A DNA stretch of 64,000 bases, from contig NZ_LQBP01000008.1 in NCBI RefSeq assembly GCF_001507545.1, forward strand, positions 62,001 to 126,000, given 5' to 3'. Origin of the DNA: Ruegeria profundi. GTDB lineage: Bacteria; Pseudomonadota; Alphaproteobacteria; Rhodobacterales; Rhodobacteraceae. This document shows, in pieces, positions 34,245 through 44,366 of this stretch. The notes beneath the pieces are model-generated. The model saw only the letters and a program-made list of their open reading frames with translations. It searched no databases and had not been told where the DNA came from. Numbering within the stretch: the first letter of the stretch is position 1; each line of letters begins with the position of its first letter. The translations under genes and the position numbers were made by a program.

Positions 34245-36719
34245 ATGAGCGATAATGACGGCAAAAAGACATTGGGTCTTCGTGGCGGGGCACGCCCCGG
34301 AAATGTGAAACAGAGTTTCAGCCACGGACGCACTAAGAATGTCGTGGTGGAAACCAAACGCAAACGCGTGGTGGTCCCCAAGCCGGGTGCTGGAAAGCCG
34401 GGCGGCGGAGCTGCGCCCTCGGGCGATCCTTCGCGCCGCCCTGCCGGGATTTCCGACGCAGAGATGGCCCGTCGGATGAAGGCGTTGCAGGCCGCCAAAG
34501 CGCGCGAGGCTGAAGAAGCCGCCGAGCGTGAAGCGGCAGAGAAAGCGCGTGAAGAAGAACGCGCCCGGCGGCGTGCAGAGCAAGAAGCCAAAGAACGCGA
34601 ACAGCGTGAGGCCGAAGAACGCGCACGCCAAAAGGCGGAAGATGAAGAGCGCAAGCGCAAGGAAGCGGAAGAAGCTGCCCAACGGGCTGCTGCTGCCCCG
34701 GCTCCGGAAGAGCCCAAAGCCGGACGCGCCCCGGCCAGCAAACCCGCGCCGGCTGCGGCTCCGCGCAAACAGGACCGCGAACGCGAACAGCGTGGCCGCG
34801 GCAAAGGGCGCGATGACAACCGTCGCTCCGGTAAGCTGACACTCGGTCAGGCCACCGGTGGCGAAGGCAACCGTCAACGCTCGATGGCGTCAATGAAGCG
34901 CAAGCAGGAGCGTGCGCGTCAGAAAGCCATGGGCGGCCCGGTTGAGCGGGAAAAGGTGATCCGCGACGTTCAGTTGCCTGAGGCGATCATGGTCTCGGAA
35001 CTGGCCAACCGCATGGCCGAGCGTGTGGCAGATGTGGTCAAGTCGCTGATGCAGATGGGTATGATGGTCACGCAGAACCAGACCATCGACGCCGATACCG
35101 CCGAACTGATCATCGAGGAATTCGGTCACAAGGTGACGCGCGTTTCCGATTCGGATGTTGAAGATGTCATCAAAGAGATCGAAGACGACGAAAAAGATCT
35201 GCAACCGCGTCCGCCGGTCATTACCATCATGGGTCACGTCGACCACGGTAAGACCTCGTTGTTGGACGCGATCCGCGATGCACGTGTTGTGGCGGGTGAG
35301 GCCGGAGGTATTACCCAGCATATCGGTGCCTACCAGGTGAAAACCGATGGCGGTGCGACGCTGACTTTCCTCGATACCCCGGGCCACGCGGCCTTTACGT
35401 CGATGCGGTCGCGCGGGGCTCAGGTCACGGATATCGTGGTTCTGGTTGTGGCGGCTGACGATGCGGTGATGCCGCAGACCATTGAGGCGATCAACCACGC
35501 CAAGGCGGCCGAAGTGCCGATGATCGTGGCGATCAACAAGGTCGACAAACCCGATGCCAACCCGGACAAGGTGCGCACTGATCTGCTCCAGCACGAAGTG
35601 ATCGTCGAGAAAATGTCGGGTGAGGTTCAGGACGTCGAAGTATCTGCCATAACCGGTCAGGGTCTGGATGAGCTGCTGGAAGCCATCGCATTGCAGGCCG
35701 AAATTCTGGAACTCAAAGCCAATCCGAATCGCGCCGCCCAAGGTGCCGTGATCGAGGCGCAGTTGGATGTGGGTCGCGGTCCCGTGGCCACCGTTCTGGT
35801 TCAGAACGGCACTCTGCGTCAGGGCGATATTTTTGTTGTGGGTGAGCAATACGGTAAGGTCCGTGCGCTGATCAACGACAAGGGCGATCGCGTGAACGAA
35901 GCTGGCCCCTCGGTTCCGGTCGAGGTTCTGGGTCTCAACGGTACGCCCGAGGCCGGTGACGTTCTGAACGTGACCGAGACCGAAGCGCAGGCCCGCGAGA
36001 TTGCTGCCTATCGTGAGCAAGCCGCCAAGGACAAACGCGCTGCCGCTGGTGCCGCGACCACGCTTGAGCAGCTGATGCAGAAGGCCAAGGAAGACGAAAA
36101 CGTCACCGAGCTGCCGATTCTGATGAAAGCGGACGTACAAGGTTCGGCCGAAGCCATCGTTCAGGCGATGGAAAAAATCGGCAACGACGAGGTGCGTGTG
36201 CGTGTGCTGCACTCGGGCGTGGGTGCGATCACCGAAACGGATGTCGGCCTGGCCGAAGCGTCTGGCGCGCCGATCTTCGGGTTCAACGTCCGTGCCAACG
36301 CATCGGCGCGGAACACCGCGAACCAGAAGGGCGTGGAAATCCGGTATTACTCGGTGATCTATGACCTTGTGGATGACGTGAAAGCAGCCGCTTCTGGCCT
36401 GTTGAGCGCCGAGATCCGCGAAAAGTTCATCGGTTACGCCGAGATTCGCGAAGTCTTCAAAGTTACCGGTGTCGGCAAGGTTGCAGGCTGTCTGGTCACC
36501 GAAGGCGTTGCCCGCCGCTCGGCTGGCGTCCGCCTGCTGCGTGACAACGTGGTGATCCACGAAGGCACTCTGAAGACACTCAAGCGCTTCAAGGACGAAG
36601 TGACCGAGGTTCAGTCAGGTCAAGAATGCGGTATGGCATTCGAAAATTACGACGATATCCGCGCAGGCGACGTGATCGAAATTTTCGAACGCGAAGAAGT
36701 CACCCGTACGCTGGACTGA
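34245..36719 (+). CDS. infB: Translation initiation factor IF-2
   Basis: IF-2 is the GTPase that brings initiator tRNA to the ribosome. The 824-residue product has a long Glu/Arg/Ala/Lys-rich helical stretch (about 75-190), the IF2_N motif near 240, and a G domain starting about residue 330. G motifs are [21 protein letters not shown] and [12 protein letters not shown]. Domains II-IV run to [15 protein letters not shown]. The low-complexity amino half produces long false frames on the other strand. A strong terminator follows. Confidence 0.97.
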   Translation: MSDNDGKKTLGLRGGARPGNVKQSFSHGRTKNVVVETKRKRVVVPKPGAGKPGGGAAPSGDPSRRPAGISDAEMARRMKALQAAKAREAEEAAEREAAEKAREEERARRRAEQEAKEREQREAEERARQKAEDEERKRKEAEEAAQRAAAAPAPEEPKAGRAPASKPAPAAAPRKQDREREQRGRGKGRDDNRRSGKLTLGQATGGEGNRQRSMASMKRKQERARQKAMGGPVEREKVIRDVQLPEAIMVSELANRMAERVADVVKSLMQMGMMVTQNQTIDADTAELIIEEFGHKVTRVSDSDVEDVIKEIEDDEKDLQPRPPVITIMGHVDHGKTSLLDAIRDARVVAGEAGGITQHIGAYQVKTDGGATLTFLDTPGHAAFTSMRSRGAQVTDIVVLVVAADDAVMPQTIEAINHAKAAEVPMIVAINKVDKPDANPDKVRTDLLQHEVIVEKMSGEVQDVEVSAITGQGLDELLEAIALQAEILELKANPNRAAQGAVIEAQLDVGRGPVATVLVQNGTLRQGDIFVVGEQYGKVRALINDKGDRVNEAGPSVPVEVLGLNGTPEAGDVLNVTETEAQAREIAAYREQAAKDKRAAAGAATTLEQLMQKAKEDENVTELPILMKADVQGSAEAIVQAMEKIGNDEVRVRVLHSGVGAITETDVGLAEASGAPIFGFNVRANASARNTANQKGVEIRYYSVIYDLVDDVKAAASGLLSAEIREKFIGYAEIREVFKVTGVGKVAGCLVTEGVARRSAGVRLLRDNVVIHEGTLKTLKRFKDEVTEVQSGQECGMAFENYDDIRAGDVIEIFEREEVTRTLD

Positions 36720-36740
36720 TCCGAATTTACCAAGAAACAG

Positions 36741-36774
36741 AAAACAGCGGCTCAATCGAGCCGCTGTTTTTCTT
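36741..36774. terminator. Intrinsic terminator after infB
   Basis: A 13-base-pair stem (AAAACAGCGGCTC and GAGCCGCTGTTTT, four-base loop) with a T-rich tail ends the rimP-infB transcript. It lies just before the convergent kynB and may serve both strands. Confidence 0.92.
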
Positions 36775-36779
36775 TCGGG

Positions 36780-37607
36780 CTAGTGTCCGGCGGGCAAAAA
36801 CGTTCCCGGATGCATGATGATATCGAAATGCTGCATCCCTTTTTTCAGATCGAAACTGACCGAATGGCCACCCTTCCGTAACAGTTCGGCATAGTCGCGA
36901 CTTTGGCGGATGAATTCAGGCGTGTCCCGTTCGGCCACTGTTACGTGATAGCGCGGACCGGGGGCGGGCAGGTGCAGGATGGGGGACAGGTCATGCACCT
37001 CGACCGGGGTCAGTTGTAGCGGGTCGTTGATCGGGGTCAGGCTGATCGGCTCAAGATCATAAACACCGCTGATCAGAATCACATCGCGCACGCGCAAACC
37101 TGCCCGGGCGAGCGCATCGGCAGAGGTTGCCATGACCATGGTCGCCAGTTGCGCACCGGCGCTGTGCCCCGACAGGGTGATTCTGGATGGGTCAAAACCC
37201 AAGACGCCCGCGTGTGAGGCCAGCCAAAGAAGGGCATCACGACACTCGGCAATCATCTGATCCAGCCGTGCATCCGGGGCGAGCGTGTAATTCAAAGTGG
37301 CAAAAGACTGTTCGGCTTCGATCAGCGCCGGGGCCATCATGGCCGATTCACGCTGGCTGAGCGCCTGCCAATAGCCGCCGTGGATAAAGACATGCAGCGG
37401 CGCGCCAGTGCCTTTGGCGGGAAAGAGATCCAGAACCTGCGTTGGGGTATCGCCATAGGCCAAGTTCTCTTTCACCTCCATCTGCGCGCGATGCCGGGCG
37501 CTGAGCGCGGCGTAACTGTCCAGATATGGCGTCAGGTCCCCACCGATCATCGAACGGGGTGAATATTCCTGATCCAGTTCTTCCTGAGAGAACCCGCGGT
37601 ACAGCAT
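36780..37607 (-). CDS. kynB: Kynurenine formamidase (alpha/beta hydrolase)
   Basis: Hydrolyses N-formylkynurenine to kynurenine and formate in tryptophan breakdown. The 275-residue protein is of the alpha/beta-hydrolase type: HGGYW oxyanion motif (about 76-80), nucleophile in ITLSGHSAGAQ (Ser about 149), and a late His in QHFDIIMHP. This is the eukaryote-like HGGXW formamidase, not the metal-dependent bacterial KynB fold, so the symbol refers to function. It lies three bases after kynA, which makes the assignment strong. Confidence 0.87.
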   Translation of the reverse strand: MLYRGFSQEELDQEYSPRSMIGGDLTPYLDSYAALSARHRAQMEVKENLAYGDTPTQVLDLFPAKGTGAPLHVFIHGGYWQALSQRESAMMAPALIEAEQSFATLNYTLAPDARLDQMIAECRDALLWLASHAGVLGFDPSRITLSGHSAGAQLATMVMATSADALARAGLRVRDVILISGVYDLEPISLTPINDPLQLTPVEVHDLSPILHLPAPGPRYHVTVAERDTPEFIRQSRDYAELLRKGGHSVSFDLKKGMQHFDIIMHPGTFLPAGH

Positions 37608-37610
37608 CGC

Positions 37611-38492
37611 TTACTCCTGCTTGGTATACATCAGTTCGGTGCGCATGTCGTAGAGATCATGGAAAAAGCGCAAATCCAAGGCCTTACGCAGGAACGATAC
37701 GCCGCTGGACCCGCCCGTGCCGGGTTGGTTGCCGATCACACGCTCGACCGCTGTAACGTGATCGAACCGCCATCGTTGGAATAGGGATTCCACATCCATC
37801 AGTTTTTCGGCAAGCGCATACAGGTCCCAATACTGCTTCGTATCGCGGAACACCTGCACCCATATTTTTACAACGCGCGGATCGCCGGAATAGGGTTGAG
37901 CATAATCGCGTTCCAAAACGTCCCTGGGTACGTCAAACCCTTGGCGGGCCAACATGAACAACACCTCGTCGTAAAGCGACGGTTTGGTCAGGGCATCGTT
38001 CAGCATCCTCATGACTTCGGCGTCATGCTTGTGAACTTTCAGGGTCGAGGGGTCCTTATTGCCCAGAATGAATTCGATCTGACGATAGCCATAGCTTTGA
38101 AAACCGGATGAATTCCCCAAGGCGTGCCGAAAGGTCATGTAGTCTGCGGGCGTCATGGTCAAAAGTGTTTCCCAAGCCGCGATCAACTGCCGCTGGATCG
38201 CTTTGACCCGGTCAAGGTTCTTCATGGCAGGGCCAAAATCGTCCTGTTGCAGGAACCTGCGCACCTCGACCAATTGATGATGCATCAGCTTCAACCAGAG
38301 CTCGCTGACCTGGTGGATGATGATGAACAGCATCTCATCCGGCTGCGCGGGGTCTTGAAAGGTTTTTTGCAGGTTCAGCAGCGTCTTGAGTTGCAGGAAA
38401 TCGCCGTAACTCTTGCGATGGGTTTCTGTGAAATCAGTGACCAGAGTATCTTCGATCCCGCGTTCAAGATAGCGGTCATCCTTGTCGCTCAT
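37611..38492 (-). CDS. kynA: Tryptophan 2,3-dioxygenase
   Basis: A haem enzyme that opens the indole ring of tryptophan to N-formylkynurenine. The 293-residue product has FIIIHQVSELWLKLMHHQL (about 58-78), TPADYMTFRHALGNSSGFQS and GYRQIEFILGNKD, all typical of the family, and ends with the substrate-loop region GTGGSSGVSFLRKALDLRFF. The ATG at 38492 has a GGAGAG ribosome site; the frame extends four codons more. No kynureninase gene is next to it. Confidence 0.95.
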   Translation of the reverse strand: MSDKDDRYLERGIEDTLVTDFTETHRKSYGDFLQLKTLLNLQKTFQDPAQPDEMLFIIIHQVSELWLKLMHHQLVEVRRFLQQDDFGPAMKNLDRVKAIQRQLIAAWETLLTMTPADYMTFRHALGNSSGFQSYGYRQIEFILGNKDPSTLKVHKHDAEVMRMLNDALTKPSLYDEVLFMLARQGFDVPRDVLERDYAQPYSGDPRVVKIWVQVFRDTKQYWDLYALAEKLMDVESLFQRWRFDHVTAVERVIGNQPGTGGSSGVSFLRKALDLRFFHDLYDMRTELMYTKQE

Positions 38493-38554
38493 GTGGCTCT
38501 CCAAACGTCTGTGTCACCCTTGTTTAGGGTCTGAGTCTGCAGAGCGCCAGAGGC

Positions 38555-39598
38555 TTAGGTCCAGTCCAAAACCACCTTGCCCGACCGGCCCGATTTCATC
38601 GCGGCAAAACCTTCGGCAAAATCGTCGACCTTCATCTGGTGGGTAATGACCCGGCTGACGTCCAGACCATTTTGCAACATGGCAATCATCTTGTACCAAG
38701 TCTCAAACATTTCACGGCCATAGACGCCTTTGATCGTAATGGCCTTGAACACGATGCGGGACCAGTCCACCGGTGATTTTCCAGGCGGTATTCCCAGCAG
38801 AGCGATCTTTCCGCCCATGACCAAAGCCTCTACCATCTGGTCTAGCGCGACCTGCGCGCCCGACATCTCAAGCCCGACATCGAACCCTTGTTTCATACCC
38901 AGTTCGGCGATGACGTCCTCCAGGCCTTCTTTGGACGCGTCCACGGTGCGCACGGTGGGCACCACGTGTTCAGCCAGTTTCAGGCGATCGGGGTTGATAT
39001 CGGTGATCACCACATGCCGGGCACCGGCGTGGCGCGCAACGGCGGCGGCCATGATACCGATAGGGCCTGCGCCGGTGATCAGGACATCCTCGCCGAGTAA
39101 ATCAAAGCTGAGCGCGGTGTGAACGGCATTGCCAAGCGGGTCGAGGATTGCGCCAATTTCATCCGGTATGTCGTCCGGCAAGGGCACAACATTGAAAGCA
39201 GGCAGTTTCAGATATTGCGCAAACGCGCCCTGTTCGTTTACCCCAATACCCCGCGTTCCGGGATCAAGGTGAAATTTGCCCGAGCGGCTCTGGCGGCTGT
39301 CTTTTCCGATCAGGTGCCCCTCGCCCGAGCAGCGCTGACCGATCTCAAGCCCGGTTACGTTGCGCCCTATTTCGACGATCTCACCAGCGAATTCGTGACC
39401 GGTGATCATCGGGATGGGTACGGTGGCCGCGGCCCACTCATCCCAATTCCAGATGTGAATGTCGGTTCCGCAAATGCCTGTCTTGTTGATGCGGATCAGA
39501 ACGTCGTCCGGGCCGATCTCAGGCACTGGGGCCTGCACCATCCAAAGGCCTTCTTCGGGCTTGGTCTTTTCCAAGGCTTTCATCGTGTTGGGTCGCAT
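38555..39598 (-). CDS. tdh: L-threonine 3-dehydrogenase (lacks structural-zinc cysteines)
   Basis: Oxidises L-threonine to 2-amino-3-ketobutyrate with NAD. The 347-residue product is a medium-chain dehydrogenase: catalytic zinc ligands in [11 protein letters not shown] (Cys about 43) and [12 protein letters not shown], and a nucleotide fold with [20 protein letters not shown]. Where E. coli Tdh has four structural-zinc cysteines, this protein reads [20 protein letters not shown] with none. The rest of the lobe is conserved, so it is likely active with a zinc-free lobe. It overlaps the kbl stop by one base. Confidence 0.93.
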   Translation of the reverse strand: MRPNTMKALEKTKPEEGLWMVQAPVPEIGPDDVLIRINKTGICGTDIHIWNWDEWAAATVPIPMITGHEFAGEIVEIGRNVTGLEIGQRCSGEGHLIGKDSRQSRSGKFHLDPGTRGIGVNEQGAFAQYLKLPAFNVVPLPDDIPDEIGAILDPLGNAVHTALSFDLLGEDVLITGAGPIGIMAAAVARHAGARHVVITDINPDRLKLAEHVVPTVRTVDASKEGLEDVIAELGMKQGFDVGLEMSGAQVALDQMVEALVMGGKIALLGIPPGKSPVDWSRIVFKAITIKGVYGREMFETWYKMIAMLQNGLDVSRVITHQMKVDDFAEGFAAMKSGRSGKVVLDWT

Positions 39599-40782
39599 CA
39601 GATTACTCGCAAGTCCTTGCCGACCTTGCCGAACGCGGCAAGTGCCCGGTCCAATTCGTCCTTTGTCAGGGCCGCATTCATCTGAGTTCTGATCCGCGCC
39701 TGACCCCGTGGAACGACGGGGAAGAAGAAGCCCGAGACATAGACCCCTTCATCAAACAACCTGGCGGCCATCTCTTGCGCCAGTGTCGCCTCACCCAGCA
39801 TGACCGGAATGATCGGGTGTTCGCCGGGCAGCAGGTCAAAGCCCAGCCTTTCCAGCCCCGCGCGCCAGTACTTGGCATTGCCGAACAATTGGGCGCGCAG
39901 CATTTCACCTTCTTCGACCAGTCTGATGGCTTCTATACCAGCGGCAACGATGGCAGGCGGCAGTGAATTCGAAAACAGATAGGGCCGCGCCCGCTGTCGC
40001 AGCAGGTCGATCACTGGTTGCGGCCCGGCGATATAGCCGCCGATTGCCCCCCCAAGCGCCTTGCCCAAGGTTCCTGTCAGAATGTCTACCTTGACCCCGA
40101 AGTGATCCGGTGTGCCAGCGCCGTTTGGTCCCATGAAGCCGGTGGCGTGGCAGTCGTCGACCATGACGACGGCGTCGTATGTGTCGGCCAAAGCGCGGAT
40201 CCTCGGCAGGTTTGCCAAGTATCCGTCCATCGAAAACACGCCATCGGTGGCGATCATGATATGCCGTGCCCCGTCTTCGCGCGCCTGTTTCAGCGACGCT
40301 TCAAGATCATTCATGTCGTTGTTCTGGTAACGATAGCGTTTGGCCTTGCACAACCGCACCCCGTCGATGATCGAGGCATGGTTTAGACTGTCCGAAACGA
40401 TGGCATCTTCAGGCCCTAGCAAAGGCTCAAAGAGACCGCCGTTTGCATCGAAACAAGCGGCAAAAAGGATCGCATCGTCCTGTTTCAGGAACTGCGCCAG
40501 CTTTTGCTCCAACTCGCGGTGGATGTCCTGCGTGCCGCAGATAAACCTGACCGAGGCCATGCCGAATCCTCTGGGTTCCATCGCGCCCTTCGCGGCGTCG
40601 ATAAGGGCGGGGTGATCAGCCAGACCAAGGTAGTTATTGGCGCACAGGTTGATAACCTGTTTTTCGCCCACCGTAATTTCACCGCCTTGCGGCGAAGTGA
40701 TCATCCGCTCGCGTTTATAAAGCCCTTCGGATTCGATCTGTGCGAGTGTGTCCGTGATGTGGGACAGGAATGCATCTGCCAT
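39598..40782 (-). CDS. kbl: Glycine C-acetyltransferase (2-amino-3-ketobutyrate CoA ligase)
   Basis: Splits 2-amino-3-ketobutyrate with CoA to glycine and acetyl-CoA, completing threonine breakdown started by Tdh. The 394-residue PLP enzyme (class II aminotransferase fold) has [20 protein letters not shown], the [17 protein letters not shown] region, and the PLP-lysine motif [19 protein letters not shown]. Ends in [19 protein letters not shown]. Operon kbl-tdh as in many proteobacteria. An inverted repeat upstream may be the operator of the XRE-cupin regulator. Confidence 0.96.
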   Translation of the reverse strand: MADAFLSHITDTLAQIESEGLYKRERMITSPQGGEITVGEKQVINLCANNYLGLADHPALIDAAKGAMEPRGFGMASVRFICGTQDIHRELEQKLAQFLKQDDAILFAACFDANGGLFEPLLGPEDAIVSDSLNHASIIDGVRLCKAKRYRYQNNDMNDLEASLKQAREDGARHIMIATDGVFSMDGYLANLPRIRALADTYDAVVMVDDCHATGFMGPNGAGTPDHFGVKVDILTGTLGKALGGAIGGYIAGPQPVIDLLRQRARPYLFSNSLPPAIVAAGIEAIRLVEEGEMLRAQLFGNAKYWRAGLERLGFDLLPGEHPIIPVMLGEATLAQEMAARLFDEGVYVSGFFFPVVPRGQARIRTQMNAALTKDELDRALAAFGKVGKDLRVI

Positions 40783-40827
40783 GGCGGTCTCCGTCTATAT
40801 GAGTCGCATGTCTAACATAACGGATTT

Positions 40828-40847
40828 AATTCCCAAATGGGGGAATT
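40828..40847. promoter_or_regulatory. Inverted repeat upstream of kbl, candidate operator
   Basis: AATTCCC, six bases, GGGAATT forms a perfect seven-base inverted repeat 46-65 bases before the kbl start. It lies between the XRE-cupin regulator gene and kbl on the same strand, which makes that regulator the obvious candidate to bind it. Confidence 0.45.
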
Positions 40848-40890
40848 CAGTATATGGGAAAAAATCCACTAAAACGGATCGCGGCGACCG

Positions 40891-41454
40891 TCAGGCGTTT
40901 TTTACAATCAGGAACACGCGGGCCGGACCCTCAGCCACAATCGAATGCGTCACATCCGCAGCATACCGCGCCGTATCGCCCCTTTGCAGGTCGCGGGACG
41001 CGCTGCCAGAGGACACACGAACCGAACCCTCCAGAACTGTCAGTTGTTCCCTCGCGCCGCGCGCATGAGGTTGGCTTAACAAGGCGCCATCCGCGTCAAA
41101 CTGGATATCGTAAACTTCATGCCCACCGGCCTCTTCGGGTGGAGAGAGGATACGTATTCGGCAATTCCGACCCATGTTGTCGATGCTGGGCACTTCGGCG
41201 TTGCGCAGCACTTCAACCTGATCGGTGGTGTTGGCCTCGTCCAGCAGGCCCGCGAAATCCACCTGCAGGGCACGCGTAAGGTTCCACAGGGTTGAAATGG
41301 TCGGGCTGCTTTCGCCGCGTTCGATTTGGCTGACCATCGAGCGGGACACCCCGCTCAGGTTTGCTACGGCCTCAAGCGACAGACCTTTGGACCGGCGTGC
41401 CTCTTTCAGGCGGGCAGGAAGGCGTGTCAGGATATCGTCGGTATTGTCCGTCAT
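40891..41454 (-). CDS. XRE-cupin transcriptional regulator
   Basis: The 187-residue product joins an XRE helix-turn-helix (about 14-70: LKEARRSKGLSLEAVANLSG, then VSRSMVSQIERGESSPTIST) to a cupin ligand domain (about 105-187: EQLTVLEGSVRVSSG). This class often controls adjacent amino-acid or polyamine catabolism. It lies 108 bases upstream of kbl-tdh on the same strand, so control of threonine degradation is a reasonable inference. Effector unknown. Confidence 0.9.
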   Translation of the reverse strand: MTDNTDDILTRLPARLKEARRSKGLSLEAVANLSGVSRSMVSQIERGESSPTISTLWNLTRALQVDFAGLLDEANTTDQVEVLRNAEVPSIDNMGRNCRIRILSPPEEAGGHEVYDIQFDADGALLSQPHARGAREQLTVLEGSVRVSSGSASRDLQRGDTARYAADVTHSIVAEGPARVFLIVKNA

Positions 41455-41571
41455 GACGGAATTTCTTGCGTCTTAAGCGGGTGAATGTCAATTCTGTGTG
41501 TTACGACACGTTTTGCGCGACAGCCCAATGCTGCAAGTGCATAATCCCGCCGAATCGACAAGGAGTGATCC

Positions 41572-42747
41572 ATGAAAGACATCGTAATTCTAGATGGTGC
41601 CCGCACCGCGATTGGAACCTTTGGCGGGGCGTTGTCCTCGACCGCTCCCATCGACCTGGCGACGGTTGCGACCGAAGCTGCGCTGGAACGTTCGGGCGTC
41701 GAAGGCGCCCAGATCGGACACGTCGTGTTCGGACATGTGATCAACACCGAACCGCGCGATATGTATTTGTCACGCGTTGCTGCAATGCAGGCGGGCATTC
41801 CCAACGGTACCCCTGCGATGAACGTGAACCGGCTGTGTGGGTCGGGCGCACAGGCGATTGTCTCGGCGACACAGGCCCTGATGCTTGGGGACGCCGAATT
41901 CGCCGTTGCCGGTGGCGCGGAAAGCATGTCGCGCAGCCCGTATATCATGCCACAGGCACGATGGGGGGCGAAGATGGGCGATGTCACGTCGCTCGATATG
42001 ATGCTGGGTGCATTAAGCTGTCCGTTTGGCACGGGTCATATGGGTGTTACGGCTGAAAACGTTGCGGACGAACATCAAGTCAACCGCGAGCAGATGGATG
42101 AGTTTGCGCTGACCAGCCAAACCCGGGCGGCAGCGGCAATCGACGCGGGATATTTCGACAGCCAGATCACACCTGTTCAGGTCAAGGTCAAACGCGACAT
42201 GGTCGACTTCAAGGTCGATGAACACCCCAAGGCTACGACGGCCGAAGCGCTTGCCGGCTTGCGTCCGGTCTTTAAAAAAGACGGCCGCGTCACTGCCGGG
42301 AACGCGTCGGGCATCAACGACGGTGCTGCCGCGATGGTTCTTGCAACTGCGGAAGCCGCAGAAAAGGCAGGACTGAAACCCAAGGCGCGTATTCTGGGAT
42401 ATGCGCATGCTGGCGTGCGCCCCGAAGTGATGGGCATCGGCCCGGTTCCGGCCGTGCGGAACCTGATGGACAGAACCGGTCTGTCGGTAAGCGATTTTGA
42501 TGTGATTGAAAGCAACGAAGCTTTTGCAGCACAGGCCCTGGCGGTGAACCAGGAGCTTGGGTTGGATGCAGCCAAGGTGAACCCCAATGGTGGTGCGATT
42601 GCCTTGGGTCACCCGGTGGGCGCAACTGGGGCGATCATCACGCTTAAGGCCCTTTACGAGCTAGAGCGTACAGGTGGGTCCAAGGGCTTGGTGACCATGT
42701 GTATCGGTGGCGGTCAGGGCATTGCCATCGCGATTGAACGGCTCTGA
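41572..42747 (+). CDS. Acetyl-CoA C-acyltransferase (thiolase)
   Basis: Thiolases condense or cleave 3-ketoacyl-CoA, in polyhydroxyalkanoate synthesis or beta-oxidation. The 391-residue protein has the acylated Cys in VNRLCGSGAQAIVSA (about 90), the NEAFAAQAL motif, GGAIALGHPVGATGA and the second active Cys in MCIGGGQGIAIAIE. Length and motifs fit the short-chain biosynthetic/BktB-like type. A clear AAGGAG precedes the ATG. It stands alone with its own terminator, divergent from the XRE-cupin gene. Confidence 0.94.
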   Translation: MKDIVILDGARTAIGTFGGALSSTAPIDLATVATEAALERSGVEGAQIGHVVFGHVINTEPRDMYLSRVAAMQAGIPNGTPAMNVNRLCGSGAQAIVSATQALMLGDAEFAVAGGAESMSRSPYIMPQARWGAKMGDVTSLDMMLGALSCPFGTGHMGVTAENVADEHQVNREQMDEFALTSQTRAAAAIDAGYFDSQITPVQVKVKRDMVDFKVDEHPKATTAEALAGLRPVFKKDGRVTAGNASGINDGAAAMVLATAEAAEKAGLKPKARILGYAHAGVRPEVMGIGPVPAVRNLMDRTGLSVSDFDVIESNEAFAAQALAVNQELGLDAAKVNPNGGAIALGHPVGATGAIITLKALYELERTGGSKGLVTMCIGGGQGIAIAIERL

Positions 42748-42760
42748 TCAGATACTGATC

Positions 42761-42785
42761 AAGGGGGCCGCTTGGCCCCCTTTTT
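42761..42785. terminator. Intrinsic terminator after the thiolase gene
   Basis: A nine-base-pair stem (AAGGGGGCC and GGCCCCCTT, four-base loop) followed by T residues ends the thiolase transcript; ubiB converges from the other side. Confidence 0.92.
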
Positions 42786-42833
42786 CGCGCAACGATTGCG
42801 CTGCGCCCAAAGTCACTGCAAGCTTGGTTGATC

Positions 42834-44363
42834 TTAGCTGAGTGCGTTCAGCAACAGGACCAGTGCTGCACCCGCCGCAGCCCCAACAGCGGCTGGCAAT
42901 ACGGTGGACCAGAAGGCCGACTTCTGGGGTTGATCGTTTTGCGTCTGCGCGATCAGGGCGTTTTCGACCAGACCGGGCAGGCGCGGACCGAACCGGGCAA
43001 GAACCCTTGCGGTTTTACCCAAGTCCTTCAGTGCCGCGCGGGGGCCGATGGATTGCTTTATGTAATCCTCGACCACCGGACGGGCGACCTCCCAGATGTT
43101 CATACGCGGATCCAATGAACGCGCGACACCTTCGACCACCACCATGGTGCGTTGCAGCAGGATCAACTCGGTCCGGGTTTCCATGCCAAAGCGCTCAGTC
43201 ACCTCGAACAGGTAATTCAGCAGGCGTCCCATCGAGATATGAGAGGCATCCATGCCAAAGATCGGCTCGCCCACCGCGCGCAGGGCACGGGCAAATTCGT
43301 CGACATCCTGATTTGCGGGGACGTATCCGGCCTCAAAATGCACTTCGGCCACACGCTTATAGTCGCGGCGGATGAAGCCAAACAATATCTCGGCATAGAC
43401 CCGACGCGTATATTCGTCGATATGGCCCATGATGCCATAGTCATACGCGATGATGTCACCGTTCGCGGCGACCTTCAGATTGCCCTGGTGCATGTCTGCA
43501 TGGAAAAAGCCATCACGCAGCGCGTGCAGCAGGAACAGACGCAGGACGCGTTCAGCAAGATCGCGGCGATTGTGACCTGCAGCGTCCAGCGCGGCGTTGT
43601 CACCCAGCGGAATGCCGTCCGCCCAACTCAGCGTCATCACCCGTCGCGCCGAAAGCGACCACACGATCGGAGGCAGCCAGAACCCGGCATCGTCCTTGGT
43701 GTTCGCGGCATATTCCGAAGCGGCAGCGCTTTCCAGGCGCAGGTCAAGCTCGCCCCGCACCACGCCATCAAAATGCTCGATCACGTCCATGGGGCGCAAA
43801 CGGCGGGCACCGGGCGCAAAAAGCTCGATGATCCGGGCAGCCAGATAGTAGGCGTCGACATCTTTTTTAAAAGCGCGCTCGATCCCGGGGCGCAGGACTT
43901 TGACGGCGACATATTCCCCGGTGCTGACCAGCCGCGCCTTATGGACCTGCGCAATCGAGGCCGCCGCGATTGGGTCGCTGAATTCTTCAAAGACACTTTC
44001 GACAGGCTGGCCAAGTTCCTTCTGCACCTCGGCCATGGCTTCGCCGCGCGAAAAGGGCGGCAGTTTGTCCTGCAAAACGCGCAGTTGCGCTGCCAGTTCC
44101 TCACCCACCACGTCGGGGCGGGTCGAAAGAATCTGGCCGAATTTGATGTATGCCGGGCCAAGCGCGGTCAGCGCCCGCGTGGCGGGCGGCATTTTCGGAT
44201 CGCCTTTGTAGCCCAGAAACTGAAAGGGCTTGCCCAGTGCATGCGCCACAATGCGCAATGCGCGCGGGGCTTCGAAAGCATCCAGAACCACATTCATCGC
44301 GCCGGTGCGTTCTAACGTGGCGCCTGTCCGGATCAGGCGGATAATGTTGTGGGGTCCGCGCAT
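42834..44363 (-). CDS. ubiB: Ubiquinone biosynthesis protein UbiB (ABC1/ADCK kinase-like)
   Basis: UbiB is an atypical kinase-like ATPase needed for the aerobic ubiquinone complex. The 509-residue product has the family's KFGQILSTRPD (amino region), the Ala-rich loop AAASIAQVHKARL with the EYVAVKVLRPG lysine, FFHADMHQGNLKV and IAYDYGIMG as kinase-like motifs, and a carboxyl membrane helix (LPAAVGAAAGAALVLLLNAL). It follows ubiE by three bases, a typical ubiE-ubiB pair. Confidence 0.95.
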   Translation of the reverse strand: MRGPHNIIRLIRTGATLERTGAMNVVLDAFEAPRALRIVAHALGKPFQFLGYKGDPKMPPATRALTALGPAYIKFGQILSTRPDVVGEELAAQLRVLQDKLPPFSRGEAMAEVQKELGQPVESVFEEFSDPIAAASIAQVHKARLVSTGEYVAVKVLRPGIERAFKKDVDAYYLAARIIELFAPGARRLRPMDVIEHFDGVVRGELDLRLESAAASEYAANTKDDAGFWLPPIVWSLSARRVMTLSWADGIPLGDNAALDAAGHNRRDLAERVLRLFLLHALRDGFFHADMHQGNLKVAANGDIIAYDYGIMGHIDEYTRRVYAEILFGFIRRDYKRVAEVHFEAGYVPANQDVDEFARALRAVGEPIFGMDASHISMGRLLNYLFEVTERFGMETRTELILLQRTMVVVEGVARSLDPRMNIWEVARPVVEDYIKQSIGPRAALKDLGKTARVLARFGPRLPGLVENALIAQTQNDQPQKSAFWSTVLPAAVGAAAGAALVLLLNALS

Positions 44364-44366
44364 GCG

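Noticed and set aside
34890-36560. Long minus-strand open frame (556 codons) opposite infB
   Set aside because: infB is certain on the other strand, and the opposing protein is His/Leu/Arg-rich without family motifs. Long antisense frames are expected in GC-rich coding DNA.
43152-44315. Plus-strand frame of 387 codons opposite ubiB
   Set aside because: ubiB is certain with all kinase-like motifs; the antisense product is His/Arg/Gln-rich and unlike any protein.
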